Shown piece after piece: positions 51,395-60,137 of a stretch of 64,000 nt of DNA (positions within the stretch are counted from its first letter, which is position 1; every line of letters begins with the position of its first letter). Below the pieces are notes generated by a model that saw only the letters and a program-made list of their open reading frames with translations, was not told the origin of the DNA and made no database searches. A program made the position numbers and the translations under genes. Origin of the DNA: an uncultured Spirochaetaceae bacterium (GTDB taxonomy: Bacteria > Spirochaetota > Spirochaetia > Treponematales > Treponemataceae). The stretch covers positions 62,001-126,000 of the forward strand of contig CADCLG010000003.1 of assembly GCA_902802305.1 (NCBI GenBank), read 5' to 3'.

Positions 51395-53473
51395 TTATGC
51401 AGTTTGATTACCCAGTTGCTGGATGGCCTTCATTACCTGCTCTGTACCGTTCTTGAGTTTTCTTGCAACATTGGTAACAGATTCTTCGGATTGCTGCAGG
51501 TTTCTGATAGCTTCTATCAGCTGCCTTCCGCTGGAACTTTCCTGTTCAACGGCAGTTTTTACCTGCAATTCCTGATTCCTTACCTGATCTGTCAGATTTA
51601 CGATGTGTTCAAACTCTTTCTGGGTATTTACAGTTTTTCCGTAGGCGTTATCAATAAGAAGCTTAATCTTCTTTAATACTTCATTGATGTTTTTTGCCTG
51701 TTTGTTGGAATCTTCTGCAAGTTTACGAATTTCGTCTGCAACTACAGCAAAACCTTTTCCAAAATCACCAGCGTGGGCGGCTTCGATTGCAGCGTTCATT
51801 GCAAGGAGGTTGGTCTGACTTGCAATCTGCTGGATAAGGTTACTCATTTCTACGAGACCAGCTGAATTCTGTTCGATTTCGGAAACAAGAACAGAAACTG
51901 CTTCCAGATTTGTTTTTCCTTCTGTAGTTGCGTTTCCAAGAGATTCAACGGCGATTGCATTTGTTTCTAGAATATTATTGATTGCAGTGATTTTCTCAAT
52001 CATCATTTTTACGGCTTCGGAAGAAGTAGAAACTGCACCGCTCATTTTTTCTGTATTTCTTACAAGTGAACTTACGTCTTTTTGCGATTCTTTAAGCTCG
52101 TTTATGCTGGAATTGGTAACATGCTGTACGGAATATTGCAATTTTTCTTTTAATTCATCTTCATGCTTTCGGATATTTTCGCTGAGAAGATAGTGGTGGC
52201 AGTTTTCGTATCGGTTTATTCCATTGTAAAGGGCAATTGCCATTTCTTCACATGAATGATATCCACAGGCACCGCAATTTAAGAAGTCGGCTTTTTTTGT
52301 TTTACCCATTTTAAGGTAAATATCCTGCAGCTGGTTTTCTGTAGGGTAGCTTATTATTGAATTAAAGGTGGCACTTCGATTTGTGTAGCGGCGGTTGTAG
52401 ATTCCCGGCTTCCAATACTGGTTTATTGTTTTATCCAACTTTCTCAAACCTAAGCGGGATTTAGTTTTCAACTGTTTTTTACGTTCTTCGCTTCGGGTTT
52501 CAATAAATCTTTCCAGCTCATCCAAAGGCATTTTTTGATTAACAGTTCCAGCCCCGCAGTTGCAACCTCGTTCACAGTTAAGGCAGTCTATAAGCTGGTA
52601 GTTGCTTTCTCGTCCTTTTCGGAGGGTTGCTGACAGCTCTGTAAAATATTCAGTCATTGTTGGCTGGCCTTCAATTTTACGGGTTTTCTGACTGATTCCC
52701 GGAACAAAACGTTCTGCTGTTCTGAGAAGTCCACCTGGTGTTGAGTATAAAACAGCCCTTTCTGCAGGCGGATTGTCATAAGGTGTTTTAGGATATTTGG
52801 ACAAGTCTATATTGTTTGCTTCAAAATATGCGCTGATTGAAGCCATAGTTACGTTAAAATCACCAAGTCCGTTTTCATCAAATTCATGGCGTTTTGCATA
52901 ACAAGGTGAAATTGCTGCCATTTTATAATCTTTATATTGAGGATAAAAATTCTTTATTAAGGAAAAAGTATGTGCCATTGGTGAGTCGGCAGGAGCAAGA
53001 TAAGGAATTAAATCTGGCTTATAAAGTTCAATCCAGCTGACAAGGGCAGGACAAGGCTGGCTGATTACCAGTTTTGGATTGTTCATTTTAAGATGTTCGA
53101 CGTAAGATTTTGTTGTAAGCTCTGCTCCAAATGAAACGTCAAAAACTGCTTTTACACCTATTGATTTAAGCCAACCATTAAGTTCCAAATCTTTACCACG
53201 GAAATTTGCAGCGGCGGCAGGAGCAACAATTGCAAGTATGTTTTCATGACGTTTTAAGGCATCCATGAAATCATTAAAATCATCAAGTCCTTTACGGGCA
53301 TCATGATCACAGGCCGCTATACAACGTCCGCAGCCTATACAGAGTTCGGCGTTTACTTTGACATAACTGCCTGAAGCGTCATTACAAAATTTAGACGGAC
53401 ATACTGCAACACAGCGATGACAGTTCACACATTTTTCGGGGTCAACAAAAATAACAGGTTTCAAGCCTTGCAT
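51395..53473 (-). CDS. sensory [FeFe]-hydrogenase-like protein fused to a chemoreceptor signalling domain
   Basis: 692 residues, no membrane segment. Residues 10-60 hold two [4Fe-4S] motifs ([11 protein letters not shown] and [11 protein letters not shown]). Residues 80-315 resemble the H-cluster domain, with cysteines in [25 protein letters not shown] and [13 protein letters not shown]. Around 400-430 a further Fe-S motif reads [19 protein letters not shown]. Residues 450-692 are a methyl-accepting-type coiled coil with the hairpin [36 protein letters not shown]. It is predicted to sense hydrogen or redox state and signal to CheA/CheW. Catalysis is doubtful because the L1 and L2 motifs differ from TSCCP and MPCxxKxxE. 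Confidence 0.85.
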   Translation of the reverse strand: MQGLKPVIFVDPEKCVNCHRCVAVCPSKFCNDASGSYVKVNAELCIGCGRCIAACDHDARKGLDDFNDFMDALKRHENILAIVAPAAAANFRGKDLELNGWLKSIGVKAVFDVSFGAELTTKSYVEHLKMNNPKLVISQPCPALVSWIELYKPDLIPYLAPADSPMAHTFSLIKNFYPQYKDYKMAAISPCYAKRHEFDENGLGDFNVTMASISAYFEANNIDLSKYPKTPYDNPPAERAVLYSTPGGLLRTAERFVPGISQKTRKIEGQPTMTEYFTELSATLRKGRESNYQLIDCLNCERGCNCGAGTVNQKMPLDELERFIETRSEERKKQLKTKSRLGLRKLDKTINQYWKPGIYNRRYTNRSATFNSIISYPTENQLQDIYLKMGKTKKADFLNCGACGYHSCEEMAIALYNGINRYENCHHYLLSENIRKHEDELKEKLQYSVQHVTNSSINELKESQKDVSSLVRNTEKMSGAVSTSSEAVKMMIEKITAINNILETNAIAVESLGNATTEGKTNLEAVSVLVSEIEQNSAGLVEMSNLIQQIASQTNLLAMNAAIEAAHAGDFGKGFAVVADEIRKLAEDSNKQAKNINEVLKKIKLLIDNAYGKTVNTQKEFEHIVNLTDQVRNQELQVKTAVEQESSSGRQLIEAIRNLQQSEESVTNVARKLKNGTEQVMKAIQQLGNQTA

Positions 53474-53606
53474 AATTCTTATCCTGATAAAAAAAGTATA
53501 GCCAGTAGAACTTTTTAAAAACCGAACGTAGAATTAAATGACTTTTTTTGTAATTTTAGTATACCACCATTAATTTATATGTGCTAGAATTATTTTAGAG
53601 GTTTTT

Positions 53607-54494
53607 ATGAAAAAAATTATTTTGTCCTTATTCTGTCTTTCATTTTTTGCTATTTTTAATCTTTTTGGTCAGACGGTTGCCGTTTTGAATGGTCCTTCGG
53701 CAATTCCCTGTGCATATTTAATGGAAGAAAATCCTGAATATAATTATTTATCCTGTGCTTCGGCTCAAATTGCCCTGCCTAAACTGATAAAGGGTGAAGC
53801 AGATATCGGTTTTTTACCGCCCAACCTTGCTGCCAAAGTTTACACTGACAACAATTCTGCCCTGCTGTGTCTTGGAATCTGTGGAAACGGAAATCTTTTC
53901 CTTATTACTAAAAATAAAGATTATACTGATTTAAGCCAGCTAAAGGGAAAGAACGTTGCCTGTGCAGGGCAGGGAGCGACTCCTGAATACATAATGAATT
54001 ATATCCTCAATAAAAAGGGAATTACTGATGTTACCCTGGATTTTTCAACTCCAAATCCACAGATTGCGGCAATGGTCCTTTCCAATAAATTTGAATATGC
54101 AGTTGCCCCTGAACCCTTTGCTTCTGTTGCAAAGGAAAAGGATTCAAGTGTAAGGCTGATTAGCATAAGCAAGGAATTTTCTGCTGTTACCGAAGGACGA
54201 GATTTTCCTATGACACTTCTGGTTGTGAATAAAAAGTATGCTGAAAATCATAAAAAAGAAATTTCAAAATTCATAAGCCTCTACGAAAAGGCAGTTAAAA
54301 GAACTTTAAAAACTCCATGGGAAGCAGCAGAACTTGCAGAAAAGCATGAACTGGGATTAAAAGCAGAAGTCGCTCAGAAAGCAATTCCAAATTGTGCCTT
54401 TACCTGGAAGAATTCTAAAAAATCAAAAGAAGAAATAGAAATGCTTCTGGCTCTTTTTAATCAGACTTTACCTGACGACGGCTTTTATTACTAG
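53607..54494 (+). CDS. ABC substrate-binding protein, SsuA/ThiY (NMT1)-like
   Basis: Periplasmic binding protein of 295 residues with a cleavable signal (MKKIILSLFCLSFFAIFNLFG-type, no lipobox). ADIGFLPPNLAAKVY, LKGKNVACAGQGATPEY and YAVAPEPFASVA are typical of the SsuA/TauA/ThiY group. AGAGG lies before ATG. The fused permease-ATPase gene follows 11 bases on, so the two make a complete importer. Ligand could be a sulfonate, thiamine precursor or other small anion or aromatic; not determinable here. Confidence 0.8.
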   Translation: MKKIILSLFCLSFFAIFNLFGQTVAVLNGPSAIPCAYLMEENPEYNYLSCASAQIALPKLIKGEADIGFLPPNLAAKVYTDNNSALLCLGICGNGNLFLITKNKDYTDLSQLKGKNVACAGQGATPEYIMNYILNKKGITDVTLDFSTPNPQIAAMVLSNKFEYAVAPEPFASVAKEKDSSVRLISISKEFSAVTEGRDFPMTLLVVNKKYAENHKKEISKFISLYEKAVKRTLKTPWEAAELAEKHELGLKAEVAQKAIPNCAFTWKNSKKSKEEIEMLLALFNQTLPDDGFYY

Positions 54495-54505
54495 CGGATT
54501 CAATT

Positions 54506-55828
54506 ATGAAAAAAATCCTGCTTGGTGCTGCTTCTGTATTATCAATTATAATAATATGGCAAATAATTGCAGAACTTATAAATAGTCCTCTGATTTTACC
54601 TTCATTTTTTAAGGTCTTGCAGGATTTTTTTTCGCTGCTGGGAAGAAAAGTCTTTTACAGACAGCTTTTTGCAACTTTTTTGCGGGTGCTTGCTTCTTTT
54701 TCTATTTCAATTCTTGCAGGTCTGCTTATCGGCTTTTTTTCAGGCAGATTTGAAAGCGTAAAGAATTTTATTTCATTCCCTCTGTCTGTTCTTCGCGTTA
54801 CTCCTGTAGTTGCACTGATTTTAATTCTTGTTTTTTCTATGTCATCATCGCTGGTTCCTCTTGTAGCCGGTCTGCTGATGACTCTGCCAATGGTTGTTAC
54901 CAATATAAGTGAAGGCGTCGAACATTCCATAAAAGATTCAAAGATGAATGAAATGACCCGAATCTTTGAGTTCACGAAAAAACAGAAAATAAAATACATT
55001 CTGATTCCTCAATTAAAACCTTATTTAAAAAGTGCCCTTGTTTCAAGTTTTGGAATGAGCTGGAAGGTTGTTGCCGCTGGTGAAGTTCTCAGTCTTCCTC
55101 GTTATGCTTTGGGAAGTGCTCTTGCAGAAGCTCAAGTTCATCTGGAAACTTCCATTGTACTTGCTTATACACTGGCCTTAATTTTGCTGAGTTATTTTTT
55201 TGAAATGATTTTGAAGTTTTTATGCCGTGGAAAAAATGCTGATAATCCGGCTGATAGTCCAGCTGATAGTCCAGTGAAAAAAGAAAATCATAATGGAAGA
55301 CCTGACCCGAAAAAATACATGCCGGAAATCATAGAAAACGAAAAGCTGGCCCTGATTGCTCCCAGCGGATTTGGCAAAACGACACTTTTGGACTATATTT
55401 CCCAGACTTTTGGTCAGGTTTCCTATTGCTTTCAGGAAAATCGGCTGATGAATGAATGTACGGTTTTTGAGAATATCTTAATTCCCCTTTTGAATAAATA
55501 CGATGAAAATACTGCCCGTCAGAAAGCCCAGCTTTGGCTGGATAAAATCTTTCTTTCAGAAAAAAAAGACACCAGGGTTAAGTTTTTAAGTGGCGGACAA
55601 AAGCAGAGGGTAGCATTGGCAAGAGCTCTGGTCTTTCCTTCCCAGATTCTGCTTTTGGACGAAAGCTTTAATGCCCAGGACTATAAATTAAAGCTTCGTT
55701 TGATGGATTTTATAAAGGAAGAACTGACTGCTAATCCAAGAACCCTGATTTTTGTTACCCATGATGAAAGGGACGGAAAATATCTCTGCGACAGAATCCT
55801 TTATCTGGATGAAGTTGCAAGGTCCTGA
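54506..55828 (+). CDS. fused ABC permease and ATPase (SsuC-SsuB type)
   Basis: 440 residues combining two normally separate subunits. Residues 1-240 are an SsuC/TauC-like permease with six helices and the coupling loop EMTRIFEFTKKQKIKYILIPQLKP. A Pro/Asp/Ser-rich linker (DNPADSPADSP) follows. Residues 270-440 are a very short ATPase: Walker A APSGFGKTTLL, Q-loop YCFQENRLM, signature LSGGQKQRVALARAL, Walker B ILLLDES, H-loop VTHDE. Family ATPases usually have 240-260 residues, so most of the beta-subdomain is missing, but all catalytic motifs are present. Confidence 0.88.
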   Translation: MKKILLGAASVLSIIIIWQIIAELINSPLILPSFFKVLQDFFSLLGRKVFYRQLFATFLRVLASFSISILAGLLIGFFSGRFESVKNFISFPLSVLRVTPVVALILILVFSMSSSLVPLVAGLLMTLPMVVTNISEGVEHSIKDSKMNEMTRIFEFTKKQKIKYILIPQLKPYLKSALVSSFGMSWKVVAAGEVLSLPRYALGSALAEAQVHLETSIVLAYTLALILLSYFFEMILKFLCRGKNADNPADSPADSPVKKENHNGRPDPKKYMPEIIENEKLALIAPSGFGKTTLLDYISQTFGQVSYCFQENRLMNECTVFENILIPLLNKYDENTARQKAQLWLDKIFLSEKKDTRVKFLSGGQKQRVALARALVFPSQILLLDESFNAQDYKLKLRLMDFIKEELTANPRTLIFVTHDERDGKYLCDRILYLDEVARS

Positions 55829-55981
55829 TTGCGTTGCCAGTAGTTTTTCTCAGATTATTCGTTTTTTTTACAAAATATTCGTTTTTTCGTATTATTTGCA
55901 TTTTTTTTATATAATTTTTCAATTAAAAAAAGCAGGGAAATATTATATTATTGACCAAATAAATAATAATTAGAGGAATGT

Positions 55982-57496
55982 ATGGCGGTAAGCAAGGTTT
56001 TGTTACAGAAGGCGGGGTGTGCGTTAGATTTAGGCGATGGAAGCGAACGTGGACTTTATGTAAATCAGGATTATATCCTTCAGAAATTAAGAAAAATACA
56101 TCGTGGAATAAGTTTGATGTATACCTATTATCCTAATGATAAAGGTTGGCCTGGACGTGCCAGTGTAGTTCATAAACAGGATACGCCGTCTGGTGCCTGG
56201 AATTATCCTTATGAAGATTATTTTCCTTATCGCGGTGGACGTGAAGGCTTGCGTGATGATGAACCTTTTAAGTTTATGAAAGAAATCCGTCAGCGGGGAA
56301 TGGATGTAGTTCTTACCCTGACTATGGATCCAGAGCTTAAACGCGAAGATTTGATTCAGGTTGCAAAAGATTTGCGTCCTTATGGAAGAGTTCTGCTTAG
56401 AGTAAATCATGAATGTACAGGAAGCTGGTTCTGTTTTAATAAGCGTGCTTCCTATCAGCAGCTGGCTGATTTTTTTGTTCTTGTTTGTGATGTAATGCAC
56501 GAATATGCTCCAAATGTAAAAATGATTTTATGTGCCGGAATGTATCAGAAAGAAAGCGGAAAGCTCGAAATGGAAGATATTTTCTTAGAAGCTCATAAAG
56601 CCGCTGATATCTGGTCTGGTGATCAGTATCTTTCTCTGCACTGGGGCTGGCCTGTTGATGTTGCAACAAAAGAAAATGCAAATTATGCCTGCTATGATGT
56701 TGATGATGTTTACGACAAGGCAAAAGCAACTTACCTTCGCTTAAAGGAAATTACGGGGCAAGATAAGCCTATGGTTCTTAGTGAATTAAATGGCGATGGT
56801 GATGTGACCGGTGCTTACGAGCAGGCAAATATGATGCGTCATTTTATGGAACGCCTTGAAGCTGATGAAGATGAATGGTTGAGTGGATTTACTCTGTATC
56901 AGTTCCGTGATGATGGTCGACTTGGTCTTGAAATTACGGACCCTAATAACAGCGATGTTGGAATTGAGCAGCCCTTACTTGGCGTTTACAAAAAACAGCT
57001 TCACAAGCCTTTCTTCAGCCAGAAGATTGTGAATGTTTCGGAAGGTGAAACTGCAAAAGCGGGCTCTGGTACATCGGGCAGTGTAAAGTTCCCTGTAAAA
57101 ATGCGCTGGGGTAATTCAGAAGATTCTGAAGGCCTGGAAATGGATTTTGATGTAGAAAAAGATCCTTGCTTTGCAGAGCTTTATTTTGATTCCCCAGAAC
57201 TGCTTGCGGCAAATCTTATGTTTGAACTTAACGGCTGGTGGTTCTACAAAGCACCAGGAACAAAATGCATAGATTTGATGAGCTACTTCTTTGAGAATAA
57301 GATTGCTGCTCCTCAGAAAATGAAGCTTCGTATTTTTGCACCACCTGCTGACGGCTTAAATCATCCTTTTGATGGTTCTGACCCATTTACAGCAGGCGAT
57401 GGCGACTGGATGAATAATTATTATTATGAATTGCCAGAGCTGCCAAGACTCAGAATTGAATATGAGCCTGTAGCCCTGTCAAAGCATTACGACTAA
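55982..57496 (+). CDS. GH26-like TIM-barrel glycoside hydrolase, cytosolic
   Basis: 504 residues without a signal peptide. The barrel has GRVLLRVNHECTGSWF, with Glu in the position of the acid/base of clan GH-A enzymes, and MVLSELNGDGD with a candidate nucleophile Glu. This layout resembles GH26 mannanases, but the identity is low and another clan-A family is possible. After about residue 360 comes a beta-rich C-terminal domain. AGAGGA lies before ATG. It is convergent with the CE2-type esterase and shares its terminator, which suggests joint use of decorated hemicellulose oligosaccharides. Confidence 0.65.
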   Translation: MAVSKVLLQKAGCALDLGDGSERGLYVNQDYILQKLRKIHRGISLMYTYYPNDKGWPGRASVVHKQDTPSGAWNYPYEDYFPYRGGREGLRDDEPFKFMKEIRQRGMDVVLTLTMDPELKREDLIQVAKDLRPYGRVLLRVNHECTGSWFCFNKRASYQQLADFFVLVCDVMHEYAPNVKMILCAGMYQKESGKLEMEDIFLEAHKAADIWSGDQYLSLHWGWPVDVATKENANYACYDVDDVYDKAKATYLRLKEITGQDKPMVLSELNGDGDVTGAYEQANMMRHFMERLEADEDEWLSGFTLYQFRDDGRLGLEITDPNNSDVGIEQPLLGVYKKQLHKPFFSQKIVNVSEGETAKAGSGTSGSVKFPVKMRWGNSEDSEGLEMDFDVEKDPCFAELYFDSPELLAANLMFELNGWWFYKAPGTKCIDLMSYFFENKIAAPQKMKLRIFAPPADGLNHPFDGSDPFTAGDGDWMNNYYYELPELPRLRIEYEPVALSKHYD

Positions 57497-57509
57497 TTAT
57501 GAAAAAAGC

Positions 57510-57544
57510 AAACTGGTAGACAGTCTTCTGTTTACCAGTTTTTT
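57510..57544. terminator. bidirectional terminator shared by convergent genes
   Basis: AAACTGGTA(G)ACAG, TCTT loop, CTGT(T)TACCAGTTT, with T-runs on both strands. The last codons and stop of the esterase gene (57532-57534) lie inside the stem. Confidence 0.8.
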
Positions 57545-58641
57545 AATGCCTGGGCCAGAAGTTCTGCGGCTTTTTTGTGGGTAGCAGCACTTGGATGCCA
57601 GTCTGTTGCAATTCCATCAGCTTCATTCTGAACTGGGAATTGAAGAGCCTTTACCTTTACTGCCGGAAAATCCTTTGCAAATAAAGTTACCGCTTCTTCT
57701 ACAGACGGACATAATTCCTGTCCCATGATTCCAAGACAACAGCAGATTTTTGCTTTTGGTGAGCGGCGGTGAACTGCTTCTATAAGCTGGCGTAATCCGC
57801 TTACATAAGAAAGCCTTCTGTCTTCGATTGAGCGAACCCAGCTTGCATCATTAGTTCCAAGATGAATTACAACAATATCAGGGCTGAACTTAGCTTCATC
57901 CCAAACCTCAGGTTCAATTCCCAAACGAAGACTTAAGGATTTGTCTGTGTATGGCCATAAAGCCGGCATTAACCAGTGTGTATCCGGAAGATTGACGGTG
58001 GCAGGATCTACATAATTTGAAATTATTCCGATTCCGCTCCAGGAACAATATTGAAAATCAGCCTTTAGGATTTTTGCAGTTTGGAAAGCGTAGGATAAAT
58101 CGGCGCGTTCCTGTTTTGTTGTGAATACATCCTTTTCCCAAACTCCTTCAATTCCGTAACCACAGGTAATACTGTCACCTATGAACTCGATTTTTGTGTT
58201 TTTGCTTTCTTCTGTGCAAGAATGCATGACACCTTCAATTTCAAGAGATTTTAAGCCGGCATAACCAAAGGCTGCTTCACTTATCTTTATTACTTTTATT
58301 ACAACTGTTTTAGGACTTTCACTTTCAAAAAGAGTTCTGACGTTTGTTGTGCTTGTAAGGTAGATTTTTACAGGTTGAGAATCTGCTTCTGGAAAATGCT
58401 CCCAAAAGGAAGAGCCTGTATATTCTTCTGGTGAATTGAGTTCTTTTGTAAAAATACCGATAACTCCTTTTGTGTTGTCATCCCAGCTTTGAGGATCACT
58501 GACAAAATCAGCAAGAGCTTTTGTGCCTGTAAAACAGAACTCAAATCCGCTGGCTGAGTAATCAAAATAACGGATTTTATCGTTATCTAAAGTGCGGCCG
58601 TACCATTTTAGGGAATTGAAGGATTCATAAGGGATAATCAT
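57532..58641 (-). CDS. SGNH-type acetylesterase, carbohydrate esterase family 2-like
   Basis: 369 residues, no signal peptide. An N-terminal jelly-roll (about 1-140) precedes an SGNH hydrolase: block I IEFIGDSITCGYG (catalytic Ser), block III VVIHLGTNDASW, and block V ATDWHPSAATHKK (catalytic His). This two-domain arrangement is that of CE2 acetyl-xylan/glucomannan esterases. GGAGC lies before ATG. It probably removes acetyl groups from imported oligosaccharides, in line with the GH26-like gene opposite. Confidence 0.85.
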   Translation of the reverse strand: MIIPYESFNSLKWYGRTLDNDKIRYFDYSASGFEFCFTGTKALADFVSDPQSWDDNTKGVIGIFTKELNSPEEYTGSSFWEHFPEADSQPVKIYLTSTTNVRTLFESESPKTVVIKVIKISEAAFGYAGLKSLEIEGVMHSCTEESKNTKIEFIGDSITCGYGIEGVWEKDVFTTKQERADLSYAFQTAKILKADFQYCSWSGIGIISNYVDPATVNLPDTHWLMPALWPYTDKSLSLRLGIEPEVWDEAKFSPDIVVIHLGTNDASWVRSIEDRRLSYVSGLRQLIEAVHRRSPKAKICCCLGIMGQELCPSVEEAVTLFAKDFPAVKVKALQFPVQNEADGIATDWHPSAATHKKAAELLAQALKNW

Positions 58642-58703
58642 AATTTGCTCCTTTTTTTTATTTGTTTTTTTAGAAATTATTTTTTTTGAAGTTTTTATTT
58701 TCT

Positions 58704-60056
58704 TTAGAGGCGGTAAACCTTAGAGTTTCTTTTTTCTGACCATTTTTTGCGGCGCTCTTCCGGAATGGAATCAATGGTAGATTCTTTAAATCCGAGTTTT
58801 TCGAACCAGTCGGCGGCCTGGGTGGTCATAATGAAAACTGATTTTGATCCCTGCGATTTAGCCTTTGCAATCAGGGCTTTTATCAGTTTTGGGCCGATTC
58901 CCATGTGAGAAAAGGCTTCGTCTACGGCAACAGCGGCAATTTCGGATTGACCGTCTTTATACATAAAAAGCGATGAGCAGGCGTGGATTGCACTGTCAAT
59001 TTCGTAGACTATATAATTGGTGAAGGTGTTTTTAAGTTCCTGCTCGGTGCGCGGTAGAAGCTTTCCCTTTTCTACAAAAGGGCGCATTATGGCGAGTACG
59101 GATGGAATATCATTCTGTTCCATCTGACGTATTTTTCCATAATTGCTTGTGTAAATCATTGTGCCTGAACCAAGATTTGAGAAGATTTCAGTCGGGAGAA
59201 CGCCATCGATTTTTCCGTCAACAAGATGAACTCGGGTAACGCCCTTTTGGCAGGCATTTTTTGCAAGATTAAGCAGATTAACAACTTCTGCAGAGCTTTT
59301 ATTTTCAGAGGATTTATCCTCTGTGTGATTGTTGAGTTTACCGGCATTTAGCATTATAAAAGTATCAACCTGCTCTAAATCCATGGCAGCAATTTCGCCT
59401 GTTTCGTCTAAAGCTACACCGTCTGGAACTTTGTAAGTGCTTGAATTGAGATTTACATCGTCCATGACAAAGAAAAGCTTGTCAGCTTTAAGTTCTATAG
59501 CAATCTGCTGGGCGAGTGTGACGGAAGAAATGTTGTAGGGATGGCCCGCTGAGTTCCAGCCGATGCAAGGGAAAATAGGAATAAAGCCTTCGTTTAAAAC
59601 TGTTTTGAGAGAGCTTGTGTCCAGCTTATCAATTTCTCCAGCGTTTCCATAATCAAAACCATCGATGATGCCCTTTCCACGGGCTCTTACCCAGTTTCCG
59701 ATTATTGCAGTTATGTTGTTGGCCGCAAGACTTGTCATAACAGTGTTTGAAACGTCAAAGGCGGCCATTTTTATAAAAGGCATTGCTTCTGGTGGACAGA
59801 TTCTGGAATTATCTTTATAGGTCCAGCTGATATTTGCAGAGGAAAGCACCTGGTCAATTCGTGAACGGGCGCCTGGGATAATCAAAACTTGAAGACCAGC
59901 CTGGTGCAAAAGAGCTATGTCGCGGATATGCGAAGAAAATAGGGGAGATGCAATTGTTTTTTCGTCAAGATAAATTACGGTTAACGCATTCTTGAACTTT
60001 TGCAAATAGTGAATTACATCTCTGATACTTTCTGCCTTTTTTGTTGTGGATAACAT
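58704..60056 (-). CDS. argA: N-acetylglutamate synthase
   Basis: First committed step of arginine synthesis. 450 residues: an amino-acid-kinase-like regulatory domain (about 1-290, with VLIIPGARSRIDQVL and GNAGEIDKLD), then a GNAT domain with AAVAVDEAFSHMGIGPKLIKALI and WFEKLGFKES. This matches the classical ArgA architecture. There is no Shine-Dalgarno; the promoter TTTACA/TAAAAT leads straight to the ATG. No other arg genes are nearby. Confidence 0.9.
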   Translation of the reverse strand: MLSTTKKAESIRDVIHYLQKFKNALTVIYLDEKTIASPLFSSHIRDIALLHQAGLQVLIIPGARSRIDQVLSSANISWTYKDNSRICPPEAMPFIKMAAFDVSNTVMTSLAANNITAIIGNWVRARGKGIIDGFDYGNAGEIDKLDTSSLKTVLNEGFIPIFPCIGWNSAGHPYNISSVTLAQQIAIELKADKLFFVMDDVNLNSSTYKVPDGVALDETGEIAAMDLEQVDTFIMLNAGKLNNHTEDKSSENKSSAEVVNLLNLAKNACQKGVTRVHLVDGKIDGVLPTEIFSNLGSGTMIYTSNYGKIRQMEQNDIPSVLAIMRPFVEKGKLLPRTEQELKNTFTNYIVYEIDSAIHACSSLFMYKDGQSEIAAVAVDEAFSHMGIGPKLIKALIAKAKSQGSKSVFIMTTQAADWFEKLGFKESTIDSIPEERRKKWSEKRNSKVYRL

Positions 60057-60061
60057 AACTT

Positions 60062-60090
60062 ATTTTATCAATAAAAATGGGCGGTGTAAA
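60062..60090 (-). promoter_or_regulatory. argA promoter, probably leaderless
   Basis: Minus strand TTTACA (60090-60085), 17-base spacer, TAAAAT (60067-60062), 5 bases before ATG 60056. Confidence 0.6.
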
Positions 60091-60137
60091 TGCAGAGGCT
60101 GAAGACTGTTATATCTTCAGCTATTCTATGCCAATCC

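Noticed and set aside
56087..56500. Open frame of 137 codons antisense to the GH26-like gene
   Set aside because: Lies within a gene with clear start, motifs and terminator; no independent support.
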